NCBI GenBank assembly: GCA_035554635.1
Contig: DATMIB010000213.1
Location: 1-64,000 of the forward strand
Origin: RPQJ01 sp035554635
Lineage (GTDB): Bacteria; Pseudomonadota; Gammaproteobacteria; Steroidobacterales; Steroidobacteraceae
DNA length: 64,000 nucleotides
Direction: 5' to 3'
The translations under genes were made by a program, and so were the position numbers. The notes under the pieces are model-generated. The model was not told where the DNA came from. It saw only the letters and a list, made by a program, of their open reading frames with translations, and made no database searches. Shown piece after piece: positions 42,701-51,600 of this stretch; within the stretch, counting starts at the first letter, position 1, and each line of letters begins with the position of its first letter.

Positions 42701-43237
42701 TCAGTCCGGTGGCAGCCGGCGGGCGTCGGGGAACAGCACGTCCTCGTAACCGAGGTTGCGAAGGTCCGTGACGCGCATCGGATAGAGGATGCCGTCGAGA
42801 TGGTCGACCTCGTGCTGCACCACGCGTGCGTGGAACCCCGACACCGTGCGATCGATCGGGCGTCCCTCGAGGTCGAACCCGTGGTAACGCAAACGGCGAA
42901 AGCGGGGCACGAGGCCCCGGAGGCCCGGCACCGACAGGCAGCCTTCCCAGGCGTCCTCGCGCTCGTCGCCGAGCGGTTCGAGCGTCGGGTTCACGAGCAC
43001 CGTGTAGGGCACAGGCTCGGCCTGCGGATAGCGCGGGTTGGCTGCGACCTCGAAAATCACGACACGCAGCGACACGCCGATCTGTGGCGCCGCAATGCCC
43101 GCGCCATCGAGCGCACGCATGGTGTCGTCCATGTCGCGCACGAGTTCGCGCAACTCGGCGGTGTCGAACTGCGCCACGGGTGGGGCGACCTGCTGCAGCA
43201 CGGGATGTCCCATGCGCAGGACGGGACGGATGGCCAT
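42701..43237 (-). CDS. def: Peptide deformylase
   Basis: A 178-residue metalloenzyme removing the formyl group from new proteins. All three family motifs are intact: motif 1 GAGIAAPQIG, motif 2 EGCLSVPG with the metal cysteine, and motif 3 QHEVDHLDG with HExxH. The usual length is 165-180. The ATG is followed by AIRPVLRMGHPVL, typical of the family start. No fmt gene is next to it, so it may be a second deformylase of the genome; this cannot be decided from the window. Confidence 0.96.
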   Translation of the reverse strand: MAIRPVLRMGHPVLQQVAPPVAQFDTAELRELVRDMDDTMRALDGAGIAAPQIGVSLRVVIFEVAANPRYPQAEPVPYTVLVNPTLEPLGDEREDAWEGCLSVPGLRGLVPRFRRLRYHGFDLEGRPIDRTVSGFHARVVQHEVDHLDGILYPMRVTDLRNLGYEDVLFPDARRLPPD

Positions 43238-43418
43238 GGACTGGTTCCTCGAGCTCGGGGCCGTAGCGTAGACGACGGCCAGAGATTGACAAGCCTCCGC
43301 TGCGGGGCGTAGCTAGGCGTCCCGGTCGCCCGGCAGGTGCGCAGAGTCGTCACTCACGGTCTCGACCGGACTCGCGGTACGGGCAGTCGTCACCGCGTCT
43401 GTTGCATCGGGGTGAGGA

Positions 43419-43721
43419 ATGGACCACGGATTGCGTTGCTGGAAATGCGGCGGCTCGCTGGCCGACTACAGCCTGCCGTTGCGCCGGATCGAGGAGTGCC
43501 GCGCATGCCGCGCGGAACTGCACGTCTGCCGCATGTGCGAGTTCTACGACACGGCCAAGGCCAAGCACTGCCGCGAGCCGATCGCGGACGAAGTCAAGGA
43601 CAAGCAGCGCGCCAATTTCTGCGATTATTTCAAGCCGACGCCCGCGGCGTATCGACCCGAGGCCGTCAGCGCCGCGGATCGTGCGCGGGCCGAACTCGAG
43701 GCGCTGTTCGGGCGCAAGTAG
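43419..43721 (+). CDS. Small cysteine-rich (zinc-ribbon-like) protein
   Basis: A 100-residue protein with several CxxC pairs: CWKCGG, CRAC, CRMCEF and a later RANFCDYF. The pattern LRCWKCGGSLADYSLPLRRIEECRACRAEL suggests one or two zinc ribbons, and the C-terminal half is charged and helical. The function is not recognised. GGGGTGAGGA stands just before the ATG. It precedes the M49-like peptidase gene by 20 bases and may share its transcript. Confidence 0.8.
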   Translation: MDHGLRCWKCGGSLADYSLPLRRIEECRACRAELHVCRMCEFYDTAKAKHCREPIADEVKDKQRANFCDYFKPTPAAYRPEAVSAADRARAELEALFGRK

Positions 43722-43741
43722 AGCCACAGGAGACGTTCGAG

Positions 43742-45409
43742 ATGACGATACGCAAGGCGGTGCTCGCGGGCATCGCGGTCGCAACGGCGTTGACCACAGC
43801 AGGTGCCGCGCACGCGGCGGAGGGCGGCATGCAGCGCGATGCCACGTCGACGCCGGCCGCAACGCCGGCGCGTCCGGAGATCTATGCGCCGTTCACGCTG
43901 ACGACCGACCTCTCCGGCCTCACGCAGAACGAGCGCCGCATGCTCGGGCTCTTCATCGAAGCCAGCACCATCATGGACGACCTCTTCTGGCGCCAGGCCT
44001 ACGGCGACAAGCAGGCCTTGCTCACGTCGCTCGCGAAGGAGCCGCGTCTGCAGCAGTTCGCCGCGATCAACTACGGTCCGTGGGACCGCCTCGCCGAGAA
44101 CGCCTCGTTCGTGCCCGGTGTCGGTCCCAAGCCGCTCGGCGCGCAGTTCTATCCGCTCGACATGACCAAGGACGAGTTCGAGAAGGCCAACCTCCCCGAT
44201 TCGCGCAGCGAATACACGGTGCTGCGTCGTGACGCGAAGGGCGCGCTCAAGGTCGTGCCGTACCACGAGGAATTCCGCGCCGACGTCGGTCGTGCCGCAG
44301 CCTTGCTCGAGCAGGCGGCCGGTCTCGCCGAGGACGCTGGCCTGAAGAAATACCTGCAGGCGCGCGCCCACGCGCTGCGCACCGACCAGTACCGCGACAG
44401 CGACCGCGCCTGGCTCGACATGAAGGACAATCGCATCGACGTCGTGATCGGCCCGATCGAGACCTACGAGGACCACCTCTTCGGCTACAAGGCTTCGTAC
44501 GAGGCGTACGTGCTGGTCAAGGACATGGAGTGGAGCAAGCGGCTCGCCCGCTACGCCGCGATGCTGCCCGAGCTGCAGCGCGGCCTGCCCGTGCCCGACG
44601 CGTACAAGGCCGAAACGCCGGGCACCGACTCGGACTTGAACGCGTACGACGTGCTCTATTACGCCGGCGACTGCAATGCGGGCTCGAAGACCATCGCGAT
44701 CAACCTGCCGAACGACGAGCAGGTGCAGCTCGAGAAGGGCACGCGACGCCTGCAGCTCAAGAACGCGATGCGCGCGAAGTTCGACAAGATCATGCTGCCG
44801 ATCGCCGACGAGCTGATCGTGCCGGAGCAGCGCAAGCACGTCACGTTCGACGCGTTCTTCGGCGACGTGATGTTCCACGAGGTCGCGCACGGCCTCGGCA
44901 TCAAGAACACGATCGCGGGCAAGGGCACCGTGCGCGATGCGCTCAAGGAGCTCGGCAGCGGGCTCGAGGAGGGCAAGGCCGACATCCTCGGGCTCTACAT
45001 GATCACGAAGCTGCACGAGAAGGGCGAGGTCGACGGCTCGCTCGAGGATTACTACGTCACGTTCCTGACCGGCATCTTCCGTTCGGTCCGGTTCGGCGCG
45101 GCCTCGGCGCACGGCCAGGCCAACATGCTGCGCTTCAACTACTTCGCCGACCGCGGCGCGTTCGTGCGCGACGCCGCCAGCGGCAAGTACCGCGTCGACA
45201 TGGTCGCGATGCGTCGCGCGATGGACGAACTTTCGGCGCTGATCCTCAAGCTGCAGGGCGACGGCGATTACGCAGGTGTCGCGAAGCTGCAGCAGCAGCT
45301 TGGCAGGATCGGCCCGCAATTGCAGCAGGACCTCGCGCGACTCGCCGCGCGCAACATCCCGGTCGACGTGACGTTCACGCAAGGCAAGACGGTCCTCGGC
45401 CTGAAGTGA
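43742..45409 (+). CDS. Exported M49-like (dipeptidyl-peptidase III family) zinc peptidase
   Basis: A 555-residue protein with a clear signal peptide (AVLAGIAVATALTTAGAAHAAE). The metal site reads FHEVAHGLG (His379, Glu380, His383) with the second motif LEEGKAD (Glu409), which matches the EExxAD element of the M49 family; however the classical M49 motif is HExxGH with one extra residue, here shortened to HExxH. Other family-like blocks are YYAGDCNAGSKTIAINLPND and HGQANMLRFNYF. It is probably periplasmic and cleaves short peptides from the N-terminus; the substrate is unproven. AGGAG lies 10 bases before the ATG. Confidence 0.85.
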   Translation: MTIRKAVLAGIAVATALTTAGAAHAAEGGMQRDATSTPAATPARPEIYAPFTLTTDLSGLTQNERRMLGLFIEASTIMDDLFWRQAYGDKQALLTSLAKEPRLQQFAAINYGPWDRLAENASFVPGVGPKPLGAQFYPLDMTKDEFEKANLPDSRSEYTVLRRDAKGALKVVPYHEEFRADVGRAAALLEQAAGLAEDAGLKKYLQARAHALRTDQYRDSDRAWLDMKDNRIDVVIGPIETYEDHLFGYKASYEAYVLVKDMEWSKRLARYAAMLPELQRGLPVPDAYKAETPGTDSDLNAYDVLYYAGDCNAGSKTIAINLPNDEQVQLEKGTRRLQLKNAMRAKFDKIMLPIADELIVPEQRKHVTFDAFFGDVMFHEVAHGLGIKNTIAGKGTVRDALKELGSGLEEGKADILGLYMITKLHEKGEVDGSLEDYYVTFLTGIFRSVRFGAASAHGQANMLRFNYFADRGAFVRDAASGKYRVDMVAMRRAMDELSALILKLQGDGDYAGVAKLQQQLGRIGPQLQQDLARLAARNIPVDVTFTQGKTVLGLK

Positions 45410-45416
45410 TCGATCT

Positions 45417-45463
45417 TCACCTCTCCCGCTCCGGCGGGAGAGCTCGCCCGCAGGGCGGGTGAG
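45417..45463. repeat. Short hairpin repeat, copy 6
   Basis: TCACCTCTCCCGCTCCGGCGGGAGAG stem followed by CTCGCCCGCAGGGCGGGTGAGG. It starts 8 bases after the stop of the M49-like peptidase gene. Confidence 0.8.
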
Positions 45464-45469
45464 GATCTT

Positions 45470-45518
45470 CACCTCTCCCATGCAAGCATGGGAGAGGTCG
45501 CCCGGAGGGCGGGTGAGG
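45470..45518. repeat. Short hairpin repeat, copy 7
   Basis: Thirteen-base perfect stem ACCTCTCCCATGC / GCATGGGAGAGGT (45471-45483 and 45486-45498), then a second small hairpin CGCCC-GGA-GGGCG. It lies 22 bases before the pirin start. Confidence 0.8.
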
Positions 45519-45539
45519 GAGCACGGACATGGAGAGCAT

Positions 45540-46424
45540 ATGACGTCGATCGCACGCATCATCGAACCGCGCCCACGCGACCTCGGCGGCTTCGCCGTGC
45601 GGCGCCTGCTGCCCGCGGCGGGCCAGCAGACGGTCGGTCCGTTCATCTTCTTCGACCACATGGGGCCCGCCGATTTCGGTCCCGACCAGGGCGTCAACGT
45701 GCGGCCACATCCGCACATCGGTCTCGCCACGGTGACCTACCTGTTCGAAGGCGCGTTCATGCATCGCGACAGCCTCGGCTCGGAGCAGATGATCCGGCCC
45801 GGCGACGTGAACTGGATGGTCGCCGGTCGCGGCATCGCGCACTCGGAACGCACGCCACCGGAAGTGCGTGACGCGGCGGGTCGGGCGCGCGCGCACGGCA
45901 TCCAGACCTGGGTCGCGCTGCCGCGCGCCGAAGAAGAACGCGAGCCGTCGTTTTCGCATCACCCGGGCGCGACCCTGCCGCGCCTCGTGCGCGACGACGC
46001 GACGCTGACCGTGATTGCGGGTACGGCGTTCGGCTACGAGTCGCCGGTGCCGGTCTTTTCGCCGACGCTGTACGTCGATGCCCAGTTGCACGCCCCTGGT
46101 GCCAGCGTCCTGCTCGACGACGAACACGAGCAACGCGGCATCTACGTCGCCCAGGGCGCGATTGCGCTCGGCGGCCAGCGTGTCGAGCCGGGGCAGTTCG
46201 TCGTCCTCGAGTCGGGCGGTGGCGAAGTGCCGATCCACGCGCTGGAGGGGGCGACGCGCGTCATGCTCGTCGGCGGTGCCGCGCTCGACGGGCCGCGGCA
46301 CATCTGGTGGAACTTCGTCTCGAGTTCGCCCGAGCGGATCGAAGCCGCCAAGCGGCAGTGGCGCGAACTCGGTGCCTCGCCCGTGCCGGGCGACCCGGAG
46401 CGCATCCCGCTGCCCGACGAGTAA
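45540..46424 (+). CDS. Pirin family protein
   Basis: A 294-residue bicupin. The N-terminal domain carries the metal-binding block FFDHMGPADFGPDQGVNVRPHPHIGLATVTYLFEGAFMHRDSLGSEQ, with the two histidines of RPHPHIG, the later histidine of FMHRD and the glutamate SEQ. The C-terminal domain has RHIWWNFVSSSPERIEAAKRQW, a conserved pirin ending. Pirins range from quercetinase-like dioxygenases to regulators; the role here is open. GGAG stands before the ATG at 45540. Confidence 0.93.
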   Translation: MTSIARIIEPRPRDLGGFAVRRLLPAAGQQTVGPFIFFDHMGPADFGPDQGVNVRPHPHIGLATVTYLFEGAFMHRDSLGSEQMIRPGDVNWMVAGRGIAHSERTPPEVRDAAGRARAHGIQTWVALPRAEEEREPSFSHHPGATLPRLVRDDATLTVIAGTAFGYESPVPVFSPTLYVDAQLHAPGASVLLDDEHEQRGIYVAQGAIALGGQRVEPGQFVVLESGGGEVPIHALEGATRVMLVGGAALDGPRHIWWNFVSSSPERIEAAKRQWRELGASPVPGDPERIPLPDE

Positions 46425-46454
46425 GCCTGAGTCAGCCAGGCCTGCCAGCAGGCC

Positions 46455-46985
46455 TCAACAACCGGCCTCGCGGAGACGCTCCCTCGCTTCGCGCCAGCGG
46501 TCCCAAAGGCGCCCGGCTTCACGTGCGCTGTAACCGGAGCGCATGCGCGCGTCGAGTTCGCGCACGGCGCGGGCCAGGCGGGCGCAGGTCTGCGCCTGTG
46601 CTTCGGCGGCGGAAAGCGTCTCGGTGTCGTCACGGCTGCGCGCATCTGCCGCAGTGTCGGTCTTGTGGGCGTCCGGCCTGGCCGACTGGCGATCCTGCTG
46701 TGCTGTCGACGATGCCGCAGGCGGCAAACGCCCCAGTGCGACGGGCAGGTCGCGCACCTGGGGTGCCGGGCCGCACGGTTTGTCGGCGAACGTGACGAGG
46801 CCCGGTTCGATGCAGGTGAAGACGACGCGGTGCGTCCGTGCGCGTGGCGCCGGATCGACCGGCGCGTTGGTGCGTCCAGTGGCCGGGCGCTCCGCCGCCA
46901 CGGCCCAAACGACAACCGACGCACTCATCGTGACGAACAACGCACAGCCGACGCGAGGGCACCGCGGGCACGTGTGACGCTGCAT
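46455..46985 (-). CDS. Secreted DUF4124-like protein
   Basis: A 176-residue protein with an N-terminal hydrophobic segment (CALFVTMSASVVVWAVAAE) after a cysteine-rich start. The mature part has VFTCIEPGLVTFADKPCG, the short DUF4124 motif (aromatic-C-x-G-x-V-T/F-x-D-x-PC), followed by a low-complexity linker and a charged helix (CARLARAVRELDARMRSGYSAREAGRLWDRWREARERLREAGC). Function unknown; a disulfide between the two motif cysteines is likely in the periplasm. Confidence 0.75.
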   Translation of the reverse strand: MQRHTCPRCPRVGCALFVTMSASVVVWAVAAERPATGRTNAPVDPAPRARTHRVVFTCIEPGLVTFADKPCGPAPQVRDLPVALGRLPPAASSTAQQDRQSARPDAHKTDTAADARSRDDTETLSAAEAQAQTCARLARAVRELDARMRSGYSAREAGRLWDRWREARERLREAGC

Positions 46986-47097
46986 GACGACCCTCCGTGG
47001 CGCAGCCAGTCAGTCGGTCGGGCACGCGCGCATGGTCGCGTCACCGCGGTTCGGCCGCAGTGCGCAAATCAAGCGGGGTCGGGCAGAAACGGCGCGC

Positions 47098-47409
47098 TCA
47101 GGCGCGGCCGACGTTCGAGTCGGTGGGCGAGTGGAAGTACTGGCTTTCTTCGGAGAACTGTTCGACCAGCCGACGCAGTTCCAGCATGCGGGCCTCGGCG
47201 GTGCCGACGGCGAGGCAGTCCTCGCAGCGTGGATCGCCGCAGGGCTGCCGCGTGTACAGCCAGTACTGCACGGCGCCCGCGAGCAGGCCGTCGGCGATGT
47301 CCCAGAGGTCCGCCTTGTCGTCGTTGTCGGCAATCTGGTTGCCGAGATCGACGGCGCGACCAAAGGCTTCGTCGAACGGATGGGCTTCGTCTTGGGGATC
47401 AGCGGCCAC
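47098..47409 (-). CDS. Hypothetical protein with CxxxxC-xx-C motif
   Basis: A 103-residue acidic protein from a GTG. It holds a helical region AFGRAVDLGNQIADNDDKADLWDIADGLLAGAVQYWLYTRQPCGDPRCEDC and a second helix MLELRRLVEQFSEESQYF. The cysteines (PCGDPRCEDC) could bind a metal. No family is recognised. It stands alone between two other minus-strand genes; the codon pattern fits coding sequence. Confidence 0.65.
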   Translation of the reverse strand: MAADPQDEAHPFDEAFGRAVDLGNQIADNDDKADLWDIADGLLAGAVQYWLYTRQPCGDPRCEDCLAVGTAEARMLELRRLVEQFSEESQYFHSPTDSNVGRA

Positions 47410-47511
47410 GGCGGGACAGTCCGGAAAGAGCGGCGCGCAAGGATAGCAGAAACGGTCCCCGGTCGCCGGGCCGGCGCTTGAAAAACTCTGTTAAAACAGG
47501 GCCTTCGCCGA

Positions 47512-47778
47512 TCAGATGCCCGCCTTGGACAACGCGTCGACCAGCGCCCGCACCGCGCCCGCCACGCCCGGGTGCTCGGCCTCGAGCCGCACGGCCGCGC
47601 CTTCGAGCGCATCGCCCGGGGCTGGAGTTTCCTCGTCGGCGACAGGCGTGGCCTCGGCCAGCGTCTGCTCGATCGAGTGCATGGTGGACTCGAGCAGTGC
47701 GCGCTCCTCGGGCGCCAGCAGCCGGGCCTCGGCCAGTTCCCGCTGCAATTCGAGCAGTGTCTGTCGCAATTCGCCCAT
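47512..47778 (-). CDS. DUF4404 family protein
   Basis: An 88-residue protein with the family pattern LRQTLLELQRELAEARLLAPEERALLESTMHSIEQTL and the C-terminal LEAEHPGVAGAVRALVDALSKAGI. It is predicted to be helical and coiled-coil-like. GGAGG stands 5 bases before the ATG. Function unknown for the whole family. Confidence 0.85.
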   Translation of the reverse strand: MGELRQTLLELQRELAEARLLAPEERALLESTMHSIEQTLAEATPVADEETPAPGDALEGAAVRLEAEHPGVAGAVRALVDALSKAGI

Positions 47779-47898
47779 GGCCGCCTCCGCAACGGTCGTG
47801 GCGCCAGTGTAGCAGCGCCACGGCCGCGCATCGCGTCACGACATTGCCGCGTGCGGGCTGCGTAGAATGCCCGGGTCCGTTTCACGCAAGGATTCGTG

Positions 47899-48534
47899 AT
47901 GAAGACCGTCGTTCTCGCCGCCCTCGGCACCCTGGCCGCGCTCACGGCCTCTCCTGCAGCGCACGCGGATCCGAAGTTCGAAATCACGCCGTTCGCCGGC
48001 GGGCGCATCGGCGGGGGCTTCGACATCGTCGACGAGACGAGCACCGAGGAGCGCTCCGTCGACCTCGACAACGGTGCGAGCTTCGGCGTCGACCTCGGCC
48101 TCTACGCGCACGGCAACGGCTTCTACGAACTGCTCTATTCGACGCAGCAGACGAGCCTCGACGCGAGCGAGCCGACGCTCGACGGCGTCGACGTGCGCAT
48201 CGACTACCTGCACTTCGGGGGCACGGCGCTGTTCCCCGACGACCGCTTCTACGTCCCGTACGTTTCGTTCACGCTCGGGGCGACGCTGCTCGACCCGCAG
48301 GGCAACTACGATTCCGAGACCAAGTTCTCGATGAGCCTCGGCGGCGGCTTCCGCTTCCCGCTCAACGAGCACATGGCGGTAGTGCTGGGACTGCGCGGCT
48401 ACCTGACGCTGATCGACTCCGACACGGACCTGTTCTGCGCCAGCGGCCCGGAAGACGCGGCATGCCTGGTCAAGTCCTCGGGCAGCACGTTCTTCCAGAC
48501 CGAGGGCCAGCTCGGGTTCAGCTTCGCGTTCTGA
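47899..48534 (+). CDS. Outer-membrane beta-barrel protein
   Basis: A 211-residue protein from ATG 47899 (AAGGA 6 bases upstream). A signal peptide (VVLAALGTLAALTASPAAHA) is followed by alternating strands: FEITPFAGGRIGGGFDI, SFGVDLGLYAHGNGFYELLYSTQQ, VDVRIDYLHFGGTALF, ending GQLGFSFAF with a C-terminal phenylalanine. About eight strands fit a small OmpA/OmpW-type barrel. A loop carries CASGPEDAACL, a possible disulfide. Function unknown; a pore or surface protein is likely. Confidence 0.87.
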   Translation: MKTVVLAALGTLAALTASPAAHADPKFEITPFAGGRIGGGFDIVDETSTEERSVDLDNGASFGVDLGLYAHGNGFYELLYSTQQTSLDASEPTLDGVDVRIDYLHFGGTALFPDDRFYVPYVSFTLGATLLDPQGNYDSETKFSMSLGGGFRFPLNEHMAVVLGLRGYLTLIDSDTDLFCASGPEDAACLVKSSGSTFFQTEGQLGFSFAF

Positions 48535-48602
48535 AGCCGGCACCGAGCGTCGCGCCCGACGACGGCGCGACGGGGCGCCGCGAAATCGGCACGTCGCGGC
48601 CG

Positions 48603-48638
48603 CGCCATCGCACACCCGTGATCGGGTGTGCGATGGCG
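48603..48638. terminator. Perfect 16-base-stem hairpin between convergent genes
   Basis: Left arm CGCCATCGCACACCCG (48603-48618), loop TGAT, exact complement to 48638. It lies between the stops of the barrel protein (48534) and the oxidoreductase (48642). There is no T-run on either side; a bidirectional terminator or mRNA 3' end protector is likely. Confidence 0.65.
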
Positions 48639-48641
48639 ATG

Positions 48642-51600
48642 TCAGACCAGCACGCGCTCGATGCCGCCGTCGTTCGCCTGTCGCACGTAGCCTTCGAGCC
48701 ACGCGGGCCCGAGCAGGTGCCGCGCCATCTCGACGACGATGTAGTCGGCGCGCGTGTCCGCGTCGTCGTCGTAGCGTGACAGGCCCTGCAGACACGACGG
48801 GCACGAGGTGAGCACCTTGACCGGCCCGGCAAAGCCGTCCTGGCGCAGCCGTGCGGCGCCCTTCTCGACTTCCTGCTGCTTGCGGAAGCGCACCTGCGTC
48901 GCGATGTCGGGACGGGCGACGGCGAACGTGCCCGACTCGCCGCAGCAGCGCTCGGTCTTCTCGACCTTGCCATTGGCCTCGACGTGCATCAGCGCGTTGA
49001 CGACCTTGAGCGGGTCGTGCGTCTTCATCGGCGTGTGGCACGGGTCGTGGTACATGTACCGCGCGCCGGTCGCGTTCTCGAGCCGGATGCCCTTCTCGAG
49101 CAGGAACTCGTGGATGTCGAGGATGCGCGAGCCCGGGAAGATCTGGCCGAAGTCGTAGTCCTGCAACTGGTCGTAGCAGGTGCCGCAGCTCACGACCACC
49201 GTCTTGATGTCGAGGTAGTTGAGCGTGTTGGCGACACGGTGCAGCAGCACGCGGTTGTCGGTGATCATTTTCTCGGCCTGGTCGAACTGGCCCGAGCCGC
49301 GCTGGGGGTAACCGCAGCAGAGGTAACCGGGCGGCAGCACGGCCTGCACGCCGGCGTGCCACAGCATCGCCTGCGTCGCGAGCCCGACCTGCGAGAAGAG
49401 ACGCTCCGAGCCGCAACCGGGGAAGTAGAACACCGCCTCGGAATCGGCCGTCGTGCGTTGCGGGTCGCGGATGATCGGCACGTAGTGGCGATCCTCGATG
49501 TCGAGCAGCGCGCGCGCCGTCTTCTTCGGCAGCCCGCCCGGCATCTTCTTGTTGACGAAATGAACCACTTGTTCGCGCAGCGGCGCGCGCCCGGTCGTCG
49601 CCGGCGGCCGCCGCGTCTGGGCCTGGCCGAGCTTGCCGAGCGTGCTCGCGCCGAGTCGCTGCGCCTTGTAGCCCCACTCGATCATGAGCTTGCGCGACAG
49701 CTTGATCGTGCCCGGGTCGTTGGTGTTCAGGAAGAACATCGCGGCGGCCTTGGCCGGGTTCACGCGCGCCTTGCCCATGCGTCGCAGCACGTCGCGCATG
49801 GCCATCGAGACGTCGCCGAAGTCGATGTCGACCGGGCACGGCGTCTCGCACTTGTGACAGACCGTGCAGTGGTCGGCGACGTCGCCGAACGCGTCCCAGT
49901 GCTGCGACGACACGCCGCGTCGCGTCTGCTCCTCGTACAGGAACGCCTCGATCAGCATCGAGGTGCCGAGGATCTTGTTGCGCGGCGAGTAGAGCAGGTT
50001 CGCGCGCGGCACGTGCGTCGAGCAGACCGGTTTGCACTTGCCGCAACGCAGGCAGTCCTTGATCGCGTCGCTGATCTGCGCGATGTCGGACTGCTGCATG
50101 ATCAGCGATTCGTGGCCGAGCAGGTTGAAGCTCGGCGTGTAGGCGTTGCGCAGGTCGGCGCCCGGCATCAGCTTGCCGGCGTTGAAGTGGCCGTCGGGAT
50201 CGATGCGCTGCTTCCAGGCGCGGAACTCGGCGATCTCGGCGTCGTCCATGAACTCGAGCTTGGTGATGCCGATGCCGTGCTCGCCCGAGATCACGCCGTC
50301 GAGGCTGCGGGCCACGTGCATGATCCGCGCGACGGCACGGTTGGCGGCCTGCAGCATCTCGTAGTCGTCGGAGTTGACCGGGATGTTGGTGTGCACGTTG
50401 CCGTCGCCGGCGTGCATGTGCAGCGCGACGAAGACGCGGCCGCGCAGCACGTCCTTCTGGATCCCCTCGAGGTCGCCGAGCAATGGCGCGAACTGCCCGC
50501 CCGCGAACATCCGCCGCAGGTCGCTGCGCAACTCGCGCTTCCACGAGACGCGGATCGTGCGGTCCTGCACAAGGTCGAACACCTTGAGCGCGGGCTCATC
50601 GGCCAGCCGGCGCGGCGCAGCCTCGGCCGCTTCGGCCAGGCCGATCGCGCGCAGGTCGTCGAGCGCCGCGGCCACCGGGCGGTCGAGGCTTGCTGCGAGC
50701 CAGTCCCAGCGCTGGCGTGCACCTGCGATCAGTTCGAGCGCCTGGCCCACGCGCTCGCCGAGGATCTCCTCGCGCGGCAGCAAGTCGACGTCGGCGTCGC
50801 CGGTCTTGCCGATGCGCGGCTCGCCGAGCAGGTAGCGCTCGAGCGCGTCGAGCATCTTGCGCTTGTTGGCGAGCGAGAATTCGATGTTGATGCGCTCGAT
50901 CGCGTCGGTGTATTCGCCGAGCCGCTCGAGCGGGATCACGACGTCTTCGTTGAGCTTGAACGCGTTGGTGTGCCGGGCGATCGCCGCCGTGCGGCTGCGC
51001 TCGCGCCAGAACGCCTTGCGCGCGTCTGCACCGACCGCGACGAAGCCTTCGCCGGCGCGCGCGTTCGCGATGCGCACCACCTCCGAGGCGCAGCGCGCGA
51101 CGGCGTCCTCGTCGTCGCCGGCGATGTCGCCGACGAGCACCATCTTCGGCAGCACGCCGCGCTTCGACTTGGTGGCGTATCCGATCGCCTTCAAGTAACG
51201 CTCGTCGAGGTGCTCGAGTCCCGCCAGGTGCACGCCGTGGGCCTGCTGCTGGCGCGCGAGTTCGTCGCGGATCTCGACGATGGCCGGGATCGCGTCGCGC
51301 GCCTGGCCGAAGAACTCGAGACACACCGTGCGCATGTGCTCGGGCATGCGGTGCACGACCCAGCGCGCCGAGGTGATGATGCCGTCGCAGCCTTCCTTCT
51401 GGATGCCGGGCAGGCCGCCGAGGTACTTGTCGGTGACGTCCTTGCCGAGCCCCGTCTTGCGGAACGTGCGACCGGGAATCTCGAGCCGCTCGGTCCGCAG
51501 GACCTTGGCCGTCTCCGCCGGCTGGCTGCCGTCCTTCCACACGAGGTCGAACACCGCGGTCGCGACGTCGTGGATCTTGCCGAGGTTGTGGCCGACGCGC

